Of a stretch of 64,000 bases of DNA, positions 8,275 to 17,274 are shown one piece after another. The notes beneath the pieces were generated by a model. The model ran no database searches and was not told the origin of the DNA. It saw nothing but the letters and a program-made list of their open reading frames with translations. Made by a program: the position numbers and the translations under genes. This DNA comes from CABQCM01 sp965145485. GTDB taxonomy: Bacteria; Bacillota; Clostridia; Oscillospirales; Acutalibacteraceae. The DNA lies in the NCBI GenBank assembly GCA_965145485.1, contig CBCTCU010000001.1:117738-181737 (forward strand), given 5' to 3'. How positions within the stretch are numbered: the stretch's first letter is position 1; every line of letters begins with the position of its first letter.

Positions 8275-9264
8275 TTATTTCGATACCGCCGCCGGAGGAT
8301 ACGGCGTTCCATCCGTTTCATGCATCTGCGTTTGCGTATTCGATTGCGCGGCGGAAACATCCGCCTCGTCCTCCCGTTGTGGCGAGCCGCGGCCGTTGGA
8401 ACGGTAAAAGGTGGGGGGCACGCCCTCTTCCTTGGCAAAGGTTCTCGAAAACGCGTTGGTGCTGCTGAAGCCAAGCAGTTCGGCAATTTGGGTGATGCTC
8501 ATATTGGTAAAGGATATGTATTCCTTGGCTTTGTTAATGCGCACCATCCGGGCGTAGGTCATGGGCGTCACGCCATAGATCCGCTTAAAGACCCGCAAAA
8601 GATGAAACTTGCTGATATGAAACCGCTCAGTCAGCTCTTCGAGCCTCACGGCGTGGGAATAGCTTTCATCGAGATAGCGCTTGACCTCCTGATATTCCTT
8701 TGCCACCATGGTCAGGCTCGAGTTTTGAAGAATGCGCACTTCGCGCAGGAGATAGGCCCACAGCGTCAGGAATTTGCTCTTGACCTCGATTTGATAAAAC
8801 GGCTCCCGGTTGGTGTAGGTGTTGATGACGTCAAAAAAGAGGCGTTCAAAATCGAGCAGGTTGCCCACGGTGATTTGATCGGGCATTTCCATTTCCCTGC
8901 CCGGGGCGGTGATATCCTCCCGGATCATGGCAATTTCCTGCTGGGTCATGGCCTCGCGGGGCTGAAAGTTGACTTTGACCTGCTCAGAGTCCTCTCCGGC
9001 GATCAGGTCAAAATGAATGTGCGGCTGATGCAGCTTGCTGCATCCCAGCAGAGAGATGGAGTGCCGCTTGCCGGGTTTGAATAAAAAGATCGACCCCGGG
9101 CCGGCGTGATACACCGTGTCCTCAATCGTGATGCGAACCGCGCCCTCTTTGATATACAGCAGCTCCCAATCAAAAATGATCCGTTCTGGAACCTCCCACG
9201 GCGCAGCGCAGTAACAGTTCCATGCGGTTCGGATGTAAGGACACAGGGCCAGATAAGAGTCCAT
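8275..9264 (-). CDS. AraC-family transcriptional regulator
   Basis: 329 residues. The N-terminal ~150 residues form a cupin-like sensor (DWELLYIKEGAVRITIEDT, then HAGPGSIFLFKPGKRHSI). The C-terminal half has two helix-turn-helix motifs (LEELTERFHISKFHLLRVFKR and ITQIAELLGFSSTNAFSRTF). A disordered polar tail ends the protein. The start has GAGGTG just upstream and a consensus promoter at 9323-9351. It diverges from the C-P lyase operon and is the nearest regulator to it, but the gap is about 690 bases and AraC proteins are not the usual phosphonate regulators, so the link is inferred. Confidence 0.92.
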   Translation of the reverse strand: MDSYLALCPYIRTAWNCYCAAPWEVPERIIFDWELLYIKEGAVRITIEDTVYHAGPGSIFLFKPGKRHSISLLGCSKLHQPHIHFDLIAGEDSEQVKVNFQPREAMTQQEIAMIREDITAPGREMEMPDQITVGNLLDFERLFFDVINTYTNREPFYQIEVKSKFLTLWAYLLREVRILQNSSLTMVAKEYQEVKRYLDESYSHAVRLEELTERFHISKFHLLRVFKRIYGVTPMTYARMVRINKAKEYISFTNMSITQIAELLGFSSTNAFSRTFAKEEGVPPTFYRSNGRGSPQREDEADVSAAQSNTQTQMHETDGTPYPPAAVSK

Positions 9265-9322
9265 GCTATATCACCTCGTACTCAAGGCAGGAATGATCGC
9301 AACCATCCCGGTCAATATTCCT

Positions 9323-9351
9323 ATTATATGGTAATGTGCGACAAAAATCAA
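9323..9351 (-). promoter_or_regulatory. Promoter of the AraC-family gene
   Basis: On the minus strand, TTGATT (9351-9346) and TATAAT (9328-9323) are separated by 17 bases. The leader to the start codon is about 50 bases. Confidence 0.88.
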
Positions 9352-9645
9352 GTCGAATGTACCATGTTGTCATTGCATTGTGTAGTATTAGCAGTGAATT
9401 TATGCTGGAATACGGTGGAGGATGGAGAGTATCGGCGCTTTGACACAAAACTTCCCGACAATGAGAATGCCGGCCGTTTTGTGGCCGGTCGGGAAAATAT
9501 GCCTTAGGTTTCGCAGATACCAGGGCATGAAAAATCCCGAACCGGCGTTGCGTGAGTCGGACTCGATCAACGGCTCGATTCGGCAGGGGGAATGAGCGAT
9601 TCCCATACAATGTAAGGGCGCAGGGATCAAATAAATAGCAATATT

Positions 9646-9682
9646 GCACAAAGCCGGTGGGTTTTACCCGCCGGCTTTGTGC
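9646..9682. repeat. Long perfect hairpin upstream of phnD
   Basis: GCACAAAGCCGG at 9646-9657 is the exact inverse complement of 9671-9682. Three further G-C pairs and a wobble extend it to 16 bp with a 5-base loop. No T run follows on either strand, so it is not a typical terminator. It lies in the long gap between the AraC gene and phnD. Confidence 0.8.
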
Positions 9683-9891
9683 TACCCACGTGATTTTTAC
9701 GGTTATTTTACCCTCCCTTGCTTGCACGCGCCGTCCGCATTTTATAAAATGCAATCGCACCGGGTAAAGGATACGCTGGCCGCGAATGGTTGGGCGTCAT
9801 GGTGGGCTTGGCACCTGGAGCGCGGGGCGGATCACGTCATCCGTTATAGGAGCGAGCCGTCCGGCCTGCTCGAAAGCCGGTAATGAATATC

Positions 9892-9905
9892 ACAGCATAC
9901 GCTGT
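9892..9905. promoter_or_regulatory. Inverted repeat ACAGC-N4-GCTGT before phnD
   Basis: A short perfect inverted repeat about 50 bases upstream of the phnD start, next to an AT-rich stretch (9903-9930) where the operon promoter is expected. A candidate operator for a phosphonate or phosphate-responsive regulator; no consensus promoter could be fixed with confidence. Confidence 0.4.
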
Positions 9906-9952
9906 CAATATATTACCCCAATTATCATGGAAAGAAAAAGGAGAAAAGCAAC

Positions 9953-11038
9953 ATGAAACACAGAAAAATCCTCAACCTGGCCCTTTGCGCCTTACTGACT
10001 ATCTCTCTGCTGACGGCCTGCTCCGGCGGCGGTTCCCCCTCTGGGGACGGCTCGAGCGCTGGGAGCGGCGCCTCTGCGACCGGCCAGGGATCAGGAAATT
10101 ATGCCGACACCATCACCCTGGTCTGGTACCCCAACGAGTCGGCCGAAGATTATGACGTGGCCCGCGATGAATACGCCAAGCTCATCGAGCAGGCCACCGG
10201 CAAAAAGGTCGAACAGAAGTTGACGACCGACTATGCCATCGCGATCGAATCTTTGTCCAATGGAACCGCGCAAATCTGTTTCATGGGGGCCCAGGGCTAC
10301 ATTGAGGCGAAGGCGTCCAACGACGCGGTGCTTCCCTTGTTCGTCAACTCGGGCGAATCGGGAACCCTGGACGACGCCAAGTATTACAGCTTCCTGGCGG
10401 TTGAGAAGGGGAACGAAGGGCAATACGCCGACGGCGACAGCTACTCCATCGACAATATTGTAGGCAAGAAAATTTCCTTTGTGTCCAACAGTTCCACCTC
10501 CGGCTTCAAAGTGCCGACCAGCTCGATCATCAGCCACTTCAGCGACCGCAACCTCACCGAGGACGATCTGATCGAGGGGGGCGACGGCATGCTCTTCTCC
10601 CAGGTTCTGTTCGGCGGCTCCCATCAGGGCTCGGCTTTCAACCTCATGTCCGGCAAGGCCGATGTGGCGGCCTTCTGCGATACCGAAATCGCCCCTTATG
10701 CCGATTGTAAGGAGGGCGAGCCTAACACGACCGGTTCGGTCTACGCCATCAAAGACGACGCCAGCGCCCCATTTGACACGGTCACCGGCGAGGAATTTGT
10801 CATCATCCAGTCCACCCCGGTTCTCAACGGGCCCTTTGCCTATAATTCCGAGGCGCTCGATCCCGAGGATGTCAAGGCTATCCAGGATCTGTTTACCTCC
10901 GACGAGGTCGCCAACAACGAGCTGATCTTTGTCCCCGAGGGTTCGGATAATGTCGGTATGTTTGAAAAAGCGGCCGACGAGCGGTTTGTGCTGGTGGAGG
11001 ATTCCTGGTTTGATCCCATCCGCGAGCTGAGCGAGTAA
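9953..11038 (+). CDS. phnD: Phosphonate ABC transporter, substrate-binding lipoprotein
   Basis: 361 residues. Signal peptide with lipobox LLTAC, so Cys23 should be lipidated, followed by a Gly/Ser linker (residues 24-48). The mature part is a PhnD-type periplasmic-binding-like fold (TLVWYPNESAEDYDVARDEYAKLIEQATGKKV). It captures phosphonates outside the membrane and delivers them to the two PhnE permeases. AAAAGGAGAAAAG precedes ATG 9953. First gene of a tightly spaced operon that runs to 20560. Confidence 0.93.
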   Translation: MKHRKILNLALCALLTISLLTACSGGGSPSGDGSSAGSGASATGQGSGNYADTITLVWYPNESAEDYDVARDEYAKLIEQATGKKVEQKLTTDYAIAIESLSNGTAQICFMGAQGYIEAKASNDAVLPLFVNSGESGTLDDAKYYSFLAVEKGNEGQYADGDSYSIDNIVGKKISFVSNSSTSGFKVPTSSIISHFSDRNLTEDDLIEGGDGMLFSQVLFGGSHQGSAFNLMSGKADVAAFCDTEIAPYADCKEGEPNTTGSVYAIKDDASAPFDTVTGEEFVIIQSTPVLNGPFAYNSEALDPEDVKAIQDLFTSDEVANNELIFVPEGSDNVGMFEKAADERFVLVEDSWFDPIRELSE

Positions 11039-11067
11039 ACGCACGACACAACGAAGGAGACACGTAT

Positions 11068-11841
11068 ATGGCGCTTCTTAGCTTTCAAAACGTAAGCAAA
11101 ACCTATAACAACGTCACCAAGGCGCTGCAGGATGTTACGTTTTCAGTGCAAGAGGGCGAGTTCGTGTCCATCATCGGCCCCTCCGGAGCGGGGAAGTCGA
11201 CGCTGCTGCGGTGCATCAACCGTATGGTCGATGCATCGCAGGGGGCGATTTTTTTTGATGGCCGCAACGTCACCTCGAGCAAAAAGAAAGAACTGCGGGA
11301 AATCCGCACCAAAACGGCCATGATCTTTCAGCACTACAATCTGGTCGACCGGCTGAGCGTAGTGGAAAACGTCCTGCACGGGCGGCTGGGGCAAAAATCC
11401 ACCCTCAGCGGCATGGCGGGGCATTACACCGAGGAGGAAAAACGCGAGGCCTTCCGCATCATTCAGGAAATGGGCCTCGAGGAACAGGCGTATAAGCGCT
11501 GCGACGAATTGTCGGGCGGACAGAAGCAGCGGGTGGGAATCGCCCGGGCCATCATGCAGCACCCCAAGATGATCTTGTGCGACGAACCCATCGCCTCGCT
11601 CGACCCCAAATCCTCCAAGGTCATTATGGATCATCTGAAAACCATCAACCAAACCAAAAACATCACCTGCCTGGTCAATCTGCACCAGGTGGACGTTGCC
11701 ATGAAATATTCCGAGCGTATCATCGGCGTGACGGCTGGGAAAATCGTTTACGACGGCCCTACCGACGGCCTGACCAGGGATATGATCCACGAGATCTACC
11801 AGTCGAGAGATCACGACCTGATTACCGACGTACAGGGGTGA
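11068..11841 (+). CDS. phnC: Phosphonate ABC transporter, ATP-binding protein
   Basis: 257 residues. Walker A GPSGAGKST at about residues 37-45, Q-loop IFQHYNLVDRLS, ABC signature LSGGQKQR near 149, Walker B MILCDEPIASLD. The IFQHYNLV and GRLG context is typical of PhnC. It energises uptake through PhnE1/PhnE2. AAGGAG lies 10 bases before ATG 11068; phnE starts 5 bases after its stop. Confidence 0.95.
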   Translation: MALLSFQNVSKTYNNVTKALQDVTFSVQEGEFVSIIGPSGAGKSTLLRCINRMVDASQGAIFFDGRNVTSSKKKELREIRTKTAMIFQHYNLVDRLSVVENVLHGRLGQKSTLSGMAGHYTEEEKREAFRIIQEMGLEEQAYKRCDELSGGQKQRVGIARAIMQHPKMILCDEPIASLDPKSSKVIMDHLKTINQTKNITCLVNLHQVDVAMKYSERIIGVTAGKIVYDGPTDGLTRDMIHEIYQSRDHDLITDVQG

Positions 11842-11846
11842 TCGAA

Positions 11847-12638
11847 ATGCAGAAAACCATCGACGTATTCAAAAAACGCAAACTGACCTATACGCTGGTA
11901 TTCGCCGCCTTTATCGCCGTTTTTGTCGGCGCGTCCATTGTGGCTGAATTCAACCCGGTGGACGGCATCGCTTCTTTCCCCGCGGCCATGGAGTGGATTG
12001 TGACCAACCTGGTGCCGGACGCCGACGCCATGCAGCGGCTGCCCAAAATTCTCAGCGAGCTGCTCGAAACCGCCCTGCTTTCGGTGGCGGTCACGGTGGT
12101 GGCAGCGGTATTGGCCTTTTTCTTCAGCTTACTCGGCTCCAACATCACCAGGGTCAACGGCATTCTCAAACGCATTGTCCGCGTTGTAGCCGCTTTTTTC
12201 CGCAACGTGCCGGATGTGGTGTGGGCCATGCTGCTGATGTTTTCCTTTGGACAGAATATCCTGACCGGGTTCTTTGCCTTGTTCTTCACGACCTTTGGCC
12301 TGCTGACCCGCGCCTTTATCGAAACCATCGATGAGGTCAGCTCCAGCTGTGTGGAGGCGCTCGACGCCACCGGCGCCAATTTCATCCAGAAGGTCTTCCA
12401 GGGGATCATCCCGTCCTCCCTCCCGGGCATTACCACCTGGGTGCTGTACATGATTGAGACGAATATCCGTTCCTCCACCCTCATCGGCATTCTGACGGCC
12501 ACCGGCATCGGCTATCTGTTTGATCTCTACTACAAGCGGCTGGACTTTGCCTCCGCCAGCCTGGTGGTGCTGTCTATTGTCGTTTTGGTGCTGGTGATCG
12601 AAACGGTTTCCAATAAGATAAGGAAGGTGATCCTGTGA
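11847..12638 (+). CDS. phnE: Phosphonate ABC transporter permease 1
   Basis: 263 residues, with an N-terminal membrane anchor (YTLVFAAFIAVFVGASIVAE) and about five further spans. The cytoplasmic EAA-type loop is near residues 167-190 (SSCVEALDATGANFIQKVFQGIIPSS). ATG 11847 is chosen; CAGGGGTG at 11832-11839 is the ribosome binding site and overlaps the phnC stop. The stop overlaps the start of the second permease by one base, which implies coupled translation. Confidence 0.92.
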   Translation: MQKTIDVFKKRKLTYTLVFAAFIAVFVGASIVAEFNPVDGIASFPAAMEWIVTNLVPDADAMQRLPKILSELLETALLSVAVTVVAAVLAFFFSLLGSNITRVNGILKRIVRVVAAFFRNVPDVVWAMLLMFSFGQNILTGFFALFFTTFGLLTRAFIETIDEVSSSCVEALDATGANFIQKVFQGIIPSSLPGITTWVLYMIETNIRSSTLIGILTATGIGYLFDLYYKRLDFASASLVVLSIVVLVLVIETVSNKIRKVIL

Positions 12639-13528
12639 TGAACGACACCGTCGCTGTGGCGGCCAGAACGCCGTCGAGGGAGACGCCCCCAAAGGCCGAT
12701 AGCCTGGAGCGGTTTATCGAACACTCGCGCAACGGCAAAATCAAGATCGGCGCAAAAAGCAAAAGCCAACTGGCGGTGAAGTTGCTGGTGCTGGCGCTTG
12801 CGGCGATTACGGTGGCCGCCTTTGCAACCTTTGATTACCAGGGAATTGACTTTGCCAAAGCGGTAGCCGATACGCTACATAACATCAAGACCGTTTTTTT
12901 GGAGCCCAGCTTGTCGCGCGATACGGTGGGCGGGGTGCTTTACCAGCTTCTGGTCACCTTCTGTCTGGGGACCCTCTCGACGGTCATCGGCGCTGTGCTG
13001 GCCTTCTTCTGCTCGCTGCTGTGCGCAAGAAACCTTGCCCACCCGGTGTGCGTCAACATCGTCAAGAGCGTGGTCGCGGTCGCCAGAGCCGTCCCGACCG
13101 TGCTGTGGGTGCTGATCTTTGCGGTTTCGGCAGGCTTGGGCAGCGTGGCGGCCGTGGCGGGGCTCACCTTCCACAGCTTTGCCTATCTTACCAAGGCCTA
13201 TGCTGAGTCCATTGAGGAGATTGATCCGGGCATCATCGAGGCGCTCAAGGCAAACGGCGCGAGCTACTGGCAGATTGTCTGCCAGGCGATTGTCCCCTCC
13301 ACCATCACCTATATGGTGGCCTGGACCTTTATGCGGTTTGAGATTAATTTTGCCAACGCAGTGGCCATGGGGGCGGCGGCCGGCGCAGGCGGCATCGGCT
13401 TCAACCTGTTTATGGCGGGCAGCTTCTACTTTGATCTTCATGAAATGGGGCTGCTGACCTACATCGTGGTCATCGCCGTGGTCATTTTGGAGATGCTCTC
13501 CACCAAAATTAAGGCCAAAGTGAAATGA
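12638..13528 (+). CDS. phnE: Phosphonate ABC transporter permease 2
   Basis: 296 residues, a paralogue of the preceding permease with a longer polar N-terminus (about 45 residues) before the first membrane span. EAA loop IEALKANGASYWQIVCQAIVP near residues 198-218. ATG 12638 overlaps the upstream TGA (TGATG) and has AAGGAAGG about 9 bases before it; the GTG at 12635 is less well placed. Two PhnE permeases in tandem suggest a heterodimeric channel. Confidence 0.92.
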   Translation: MNDTVAVAARTPSRETPPKADSLERFIEHSRNGKIKIGAKSKSQLAVKLLVLALAAITVAAFATFDYQGIDFAKAVADTLHNIKTVFLEPSLSRDTVGGVLYQLLVTFCLGTLSTVIGAVLAFFCSLLCARNLAHPVCVNIVKSVVAVARAVPTVLWVLIFAVSAGLGSVAAVAGLTFHSFAYLTKAYAESIEEIDPGIIEALKANGASYWQIVCQAIVPSTITYMVAWTFMRFEINFANAVAMGAAAGAGGIGFNLFMAGSFYFDLHEMGLLTYIVVIAVVILEMLSTKIKAKVK

Positions 13529-13538
13529 GGAATCGGGT

Positions 13539-13964
13539 ATGGAAAAACGACGTATATCAAAAATTCTGGCGCGGGCCGGCAGGGAAGAGGTCAAAAGGCT
13601 GGCCGATGAGATCAAGGCGGCCTATTCCCCCGTCATCGTGAAGGCGCCGGAAAAATCCCTGACCATGGTCCGGCTGCGCGACCCGGTGCAGGAATGCCAG
13701 TTTTATCTGGGCGAGGTGATCGTCAGCGAGGCCATCGTCGACCTCGACGGCGTCAAAGGGATGGCCGTGCTCATGGGGGACGATTTTGATAAAGTGCTGG
13801 ATATGGCGCTCATCGACGCGGCCTGCAACAAGGGCGTATTTCAGCGCTATGACCAGCTGGAAGAGCTCGAGCGCCGGCAATCGGTACAGCTCGAAAAGGA
13901 AAACGCCATGTTTATGAAAACGATGGTCAGCTTTCAATCCATGGATTCGGAGGTAGCGCCATGA
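13539..13964 (+). CDS. phnG: C-P lyase subunit PhnG
   Basis: 141 residues, the usual size. Begins with RRISKILARAGREEVKRLAD, typical for PhnG, and has the conserved FYLGEVIVSEAIVDLDG segment. PhnG is part of the PhnGHIJ core complex that couples phosphonate to the ribose of a purine nucleotide before C-P cleavage. Overlaps phnH by 4 bases (ATGA). Confidence 0.95.
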   Translation: MEKRRISKILARAGREEVKRLADEIKAAYSPVIVKAPEKSLTMVRLRDPVQECQFYLGEVIVSEAIVDLDGVKGMAVLMGDDFDKVLDMALIDAACNKGVFQRYDQLEELERRQSVQLEKENAMFMKTMVSFQSMDSEVAP

Positions 13965-14539
13965 AACAACTGCACACGTTCGACGAAGTGCTCGATTCTC
14001 AGAAAGTCTTTCGCCGTCTGCTCGATGCCATGGCCAATCCGGGCCGCCGGTGCGGCATTCGCCAACAGAGCGAAAAGCTGTTTGGCGACGAGGCGGAATT
14101 TCTGGCCCTGGCCATGACCCTGCTCGACGCGAGCGTCAGCTTTTGCGCGCCGGAAAACCCCGAGCTTACCGAGCAGATTGTCCTGCTCACCCACGCCCGG
14201 CCGGTACCGGTCGAGCAGGCCGATTATCTCTTTGTCACCAGGGCGGAGCAGCTTGCTCAGATGATCGAATCCGTCAAAGAGGGGACGCTGGAAAATCCCC
14301 ATGCCTCGGCCACCCTCCTTGTCAAGATCCCGCAGGGGCAACCGGAGCGCGCGGTGCATATCAGCGGCCCGGGCGTGGACGGCCAGGCCGAAATATCGGT
14401 CCCTCCCGCCGTGATGAATGCGGCAAGGCTGCGGGATCAACAGGAATACGAATACCCCCAGGGGATCGACCTGATTTTCCTGCTGCCGGCGGGGGAACTG
14501 CTCTGCCTGCCGAGACTGGTTAGAATGGAGGAATGCTGA
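13961..14539 (+). CDS. phnH: C-P lyase subunit PhnH
   Basis: 192 residues. Starts with FDEVLDSQKVFRRLLDAMANPG, the PhnH signature, and ends with GIDLIFLLPAGELLCLPR. PhnH is a structural core subunit with a PLP-transferase-like fold but no cofactor site. Translationally coupled to phnG by a 4-base overlap and followed by phnI after one base. Confidence 0.95.
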   Translation: MKQLHTFDEVLDSQKVFRRLLDAMANPGRRCGIRQQSEKLFGDEAEFLALAMTLLDASVSFCAPENPELTEQIVLLTHARPVPVEQADYLFVTRAEQLAQMIESVKEGTLENPHASATLLVKIPQGQPERAVHISGPGVDGQAEISVPPAVMNAARLRDQQEYEYPQGIDLIFLLPAGELLCLPRLVRMEEC

Positions 14540-14540
14540 T

Positions 14541-15608
14541 ATGGCCTATGTAGCGGTTTCAGGCGGGGAAGAGGCCATCGAGGCCAGCATCCGCCTGCTG
14601 GAATTTTACCGCAGCGCAACCGAAAAGGACCTCGATTTGGAGGTTATTCAGGAAAAAATGAGCCTGCTGGTCGATCGGGTGATGAGCGAGGCGGGCCTGT
14701 ATTCCAAGCCCTACGCCGCGCTGGCGATCAAGCAGTGCGAGGGCTCGAGCGACGAGGCGGTTTTTCTGCTGCGCGCTTACCGTTCCACCCTCAAGCGCAG
14801 CTACGATTCCCTGGTAGCGGACACGCGGAATATGCGGCTGGTTCGCCGTATTTCGGCCGCTTTTAAGGATATCCCCGGCGGCCAGATTCTGGGCGCGACC
14901 TACGATTACACCCACCGGCTGATGAATTTTGACTTACAGCACGAAGACGCGCCCGCCCTGTTCCAGAAAATGCAGCAGGTCGTGCGCGAGCAGGAGCCGG
15001 TGGAGATCACCCCCTGCGGGCGGGTGTCGGACGAGCTGAAAAACGAGGGACTGATCGACCGCTTTGCGCAGGACGATCAGCCGCCCTATGACGTCACGCA
15101 AAACCTCCTGGAGTTCCCCGCCCCCCGCAGCGCGAGGCTGCAAACCCTTTCTAGGGCCGACACCGGCTTTATCTCCGGCCTTGCGTACTCGGTCCTGCGC
15201 GGCTTTGGCCAGGTGCATCCCACCGTGGGAGAGCTGCGCACCGGCTTTGTCGAAATCGAGGTGCCCTATCTGGAGGACCCTTCCCAAAGCCTGTGGATTG
15301 GGGAAATCCTGCTGACCGAAGTGGAGGTGTTCAACGAGGCCGACGACAAGGACCAGCTCAAGCTGGCCTGCGGCTATGGCGCGGTAATGGGCCGCAATGA
15401 AAACAAGGCCATCGCCATGGCGGTGCTCGACCATGAGCTGAACACCAGCGGGGACTACCCCACCCAAAACGACGAGTTTGTGCTGATGCACGGCGACAGT
15501 CTGGAAATGAACGGATTCATCTCTCATCTGAAGCTGCCGCATTACGTCACCTTCCAGTCCAAATTGGATGCGGTGCGCAAAACACGGAGGGAAAACCATG
15601 ATCGATAA
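14541..15608 (+). CDS. phnI: C-P lyase subunit PhnI (nucleosidase)
   Basis: 355 residues. Starts with MAYVAVSGGEEAIEASIRLLE, diagnostic of PhnI. It displaces the purine from a nucleoside triphosphate, with PhnG, PhnH and PhnL, to give alpha-D-ribose 1-phosphonate 5-triphosphate. Contains RADTGFISGLAYSVLRGFGQVHPTV. Its end overlaps the phnJ start by 11 bases. Confidence 0.95.
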   Translation: MAYVAVSGGEEAIEASIRLLEFYRSATEKDLDLEVIQEKMSLLVDRVMSEAGLYSKPYAALAIKQCEGSSDEAVFLLRAYRSTLKRSYDSLVADTRNMRLVRRISAAFKDIPGGQILGATYDYTHRLMNFDLQHEDAPALFQKMQQVVREQEPVEITPCGRVSDELKNEGLIDRFAQDDQPPYDVTQNLLEFPAPRSARLQTLSRADTGFISGLAYSVLRGFGQVHPTVGELRTGFVEIEVPYLEDPSQSLWIGEILLTEVEVFNEADDKDQLKLACGYGAVMGRNENKAIAMAVLDHELNTSGDYPTQNDEFVLMHGDSLEMNGFISHLKLPHYVTFQSKLDAVRKTRRENHDR

Positions 15609-16431
15609 ATACAATTACGCCTTTCTCGACGAGGGCTCCAAGCGGGAGATCCGCCGCAGCGTGCTCAAGGCGGTGGCCATCCCCGGCTATCAGGTGCCGT
15701 TTGGCTCGCGCGAGCTGCCCATCGGCCGCGGGTGGGGAACCGGCGGCATCCAGCTCACTTTGTCCCTCATCGGGCCGGGGGATACCCTCAAGGTCATCGA
15801 CCAGGGCAGCGACGAGAGCGTCAACGCCGTCAATATCAAGAAGTTTGTGACAATGTGCACCGACGTGCCCTGCACCACCCGCACGCAGGAGGCCACCATC
15901 ATCCAGACCCGCCATCGCATTCCCGAAATCCCCTTGACCAACGATCAGATTCTGGTGCTGCAGGTGCCCCTGCCGGAGCCTCTGCGGATTGTCGAGCCTC
16001 AGGAGGCGGTCACCAAAAAGATGCACGCCGAGTCGGATTACGCCCCGATCTGGCTGCAGCTGTACGAAAGCCTCGTCAAATACGGCAAGGTGACCATCAG
16101 CGCGGAGTATCCCTGCCTGGTGGAGGACCGCTATATCATGAACCCCAGCCCCATCCCCAAGTTTGACAATCCCAAGCTGCACGACGCCGAATGCCTCTAT
16201 CTGTTTGGCGCCGGCCGGGAAAAGAAGATTTACGCCATTCCGCCCCACACCAAGGTGGTGTCTCTTGCCTTTGACGACGTACCTTTTGAGAAGGAAAGCT
16301 TTAAAGGCAAAAAATGCCGCCTGTGCGGCAGCACCGACACCTATTTGGACGAAATTTTTGATTCGGCCACCGGAGAACGGTATTACCAGTGCTCCGATAC
16401 CTCTTATTGCAAGGAGGTGCGTTCCAAATGA
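15598..16431 (+). CDS. phnJ: Alpha-D-ribose 1-methylphosphonate 5-phosphate C-P lyase
   Basis: 277 residues, the radical-SAM enzyme that breaks the carbon-phosphorus bond and releases an alkane and the 5-phosphoribosyl 1,2-cyclic phosphate. Cysteines at 240, 243, 265 and 271 (KKCRLCGS...YYQCSDTSYC) match the Fe-S ligands and the thiyl-radical Cys of PhnJ. ATG 15598, with ACGGAGGG upstream, overlaps the end of phnI. It overlaps phnK by 4 bases. All key residues are present, so the pathway should be active. Confidence 0.95.
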   Translation: MIDKYNYAFLDEGSKREIRRSVLKAVAIPGYQVPFGSRELPIGRGWGTGGIQLTLSLIGPGDTLKVIDQGSDESVNAVNIKKFVTMCTDVPCTTRTQEATIIQTRHRIPEIPLTNDQILVLQVPLPEPLRIVEPQEAVTKKMHAESDYAPIWLQLYESLVKYGKVTISAEYPCLVEDRYIMNPSPIPKFDNPKLHDAECLYLFGAGREKKIYAIPPHTKVVSLAFDDVPFEKESFKGKKCRLCGSTDTYLDEIFDSATGERYYQCSDTSYCKEVRSK

Positions 16432-17261
16432 CCCTTCAGGAAACGCCGGTGCTCAGCGTGCGGGGCCTGACCGTCCGCTATGGCGACGGCTGCCCGCAGT
16501 GCGCCGGGCATCTGGAAAAAAACCGCTGCACCGTCTGCGGCTCGGTTTGGGCCGCCAATAATGTGTCCCTCGACGTCTTTCCCGGCGAGGTGCTGGGCAT
16601 TGTGGGGGAGAGCGGATCGGGAAAATCCACCCTCATGCAAAGCCTGTATTTTGATCTGGAGCCAACCAGCGGCGCCGCCTATCTGCAAAACTACGGCGGC
16701 GGGGCGAAAAACATCTGGGAGGCGAGCGCGGCCGAAAAGCGGCATATCAAAAACACCATCATGGGCATGGTGTATCAAAACCCCATCCGGGGTCTGCGGA
16801 TGGATTACTCCTCGGCCTCGAACATCGCGGAAAAGATCATCGCCGCCGGCAGCCGCAACGCCGGCCAGATGACCGAGCGCGCCAGGGAGCTGCTCGAGGC
16901 GGTGGAAATCCTCACCTCCCGCATGAGCGAGGCGCCGAAAAACTTTTCGGGCGGGATGCAGCAGCGGGTGCAGATATCCAAGGCGCTGGCCAACAATCCG
17001 TCCCTCCTTTTGCTCGACGAGGTGACCACCGGCCTGGATTTGTCGGTACAGGCCAAGGTGCTCGACCTGATACGCAAGATCAAGGCAAAATACCGCATCT
17101 CGATTCTGTTGGTGTCCCATGACCTGGCGGTGATCCGCATGCTGGCCGACCGCACGATTGTCATGCTCGACGGCCAGATCATCGAGAGCGGCCTGACCGA
17201 CCAGATTTTAGAAGATCCCCAGCACGCCTATACGCAGCAGCTGGTTCATTCGTTGCTGTAG
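16428..17261 (+). CDS. phnK: C-P lyase ABC-type subunit PhnK
   Basis: 277 residues. Walker A GESGSGKST, signature FSGGMQQR, Walker B LLLLDEVTTGLD. Before Walker A there is a zinc-ribbon-like insertion, CPQC-x9-CTVC (about residues 22-38), typical of Firmicute PhnK and absent from the enterobacterial protein. PhnK docks on the PhnGHIJ core. AAGGAGGTG lies 8 bases before ATG 16428, inside the phnJ end. Confidence 0.93.
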   Translation: MTLQETPVLSVRGLTVRYGDGCPQCAGHLEKNRCTVCGSVWAANNVSLDVFPGEVLGIVGESGSGKSTLMQSLYFDLEPTSGAAYLQNYGGGAKNIWEASAAEKRHIKNTIMGMVYQNPIRGLRMDYSSASNIAEKIIAAGSRNAGQMTERARELLEAVEILTSRMSEAPKNFSGGMQQRVQISKALANNPSLLLLDEVTTGLDLSVQAKVLDLIRKIKAKYRISILLVSHDLAVIRMLADRTIVMLDGQIIESGLTDQILEDPQHAYTQQLVHSLL

Positions 17262-17274
17262 GGAGGTGCTCCGT

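Noticed and set aside
7038..8486. 482-codon minus-strand frame across bofA and neighbours
   Set aside because: Crosses the real bofA gene and two terminators and is rich in Arg/Pro as expected of antisense translation.
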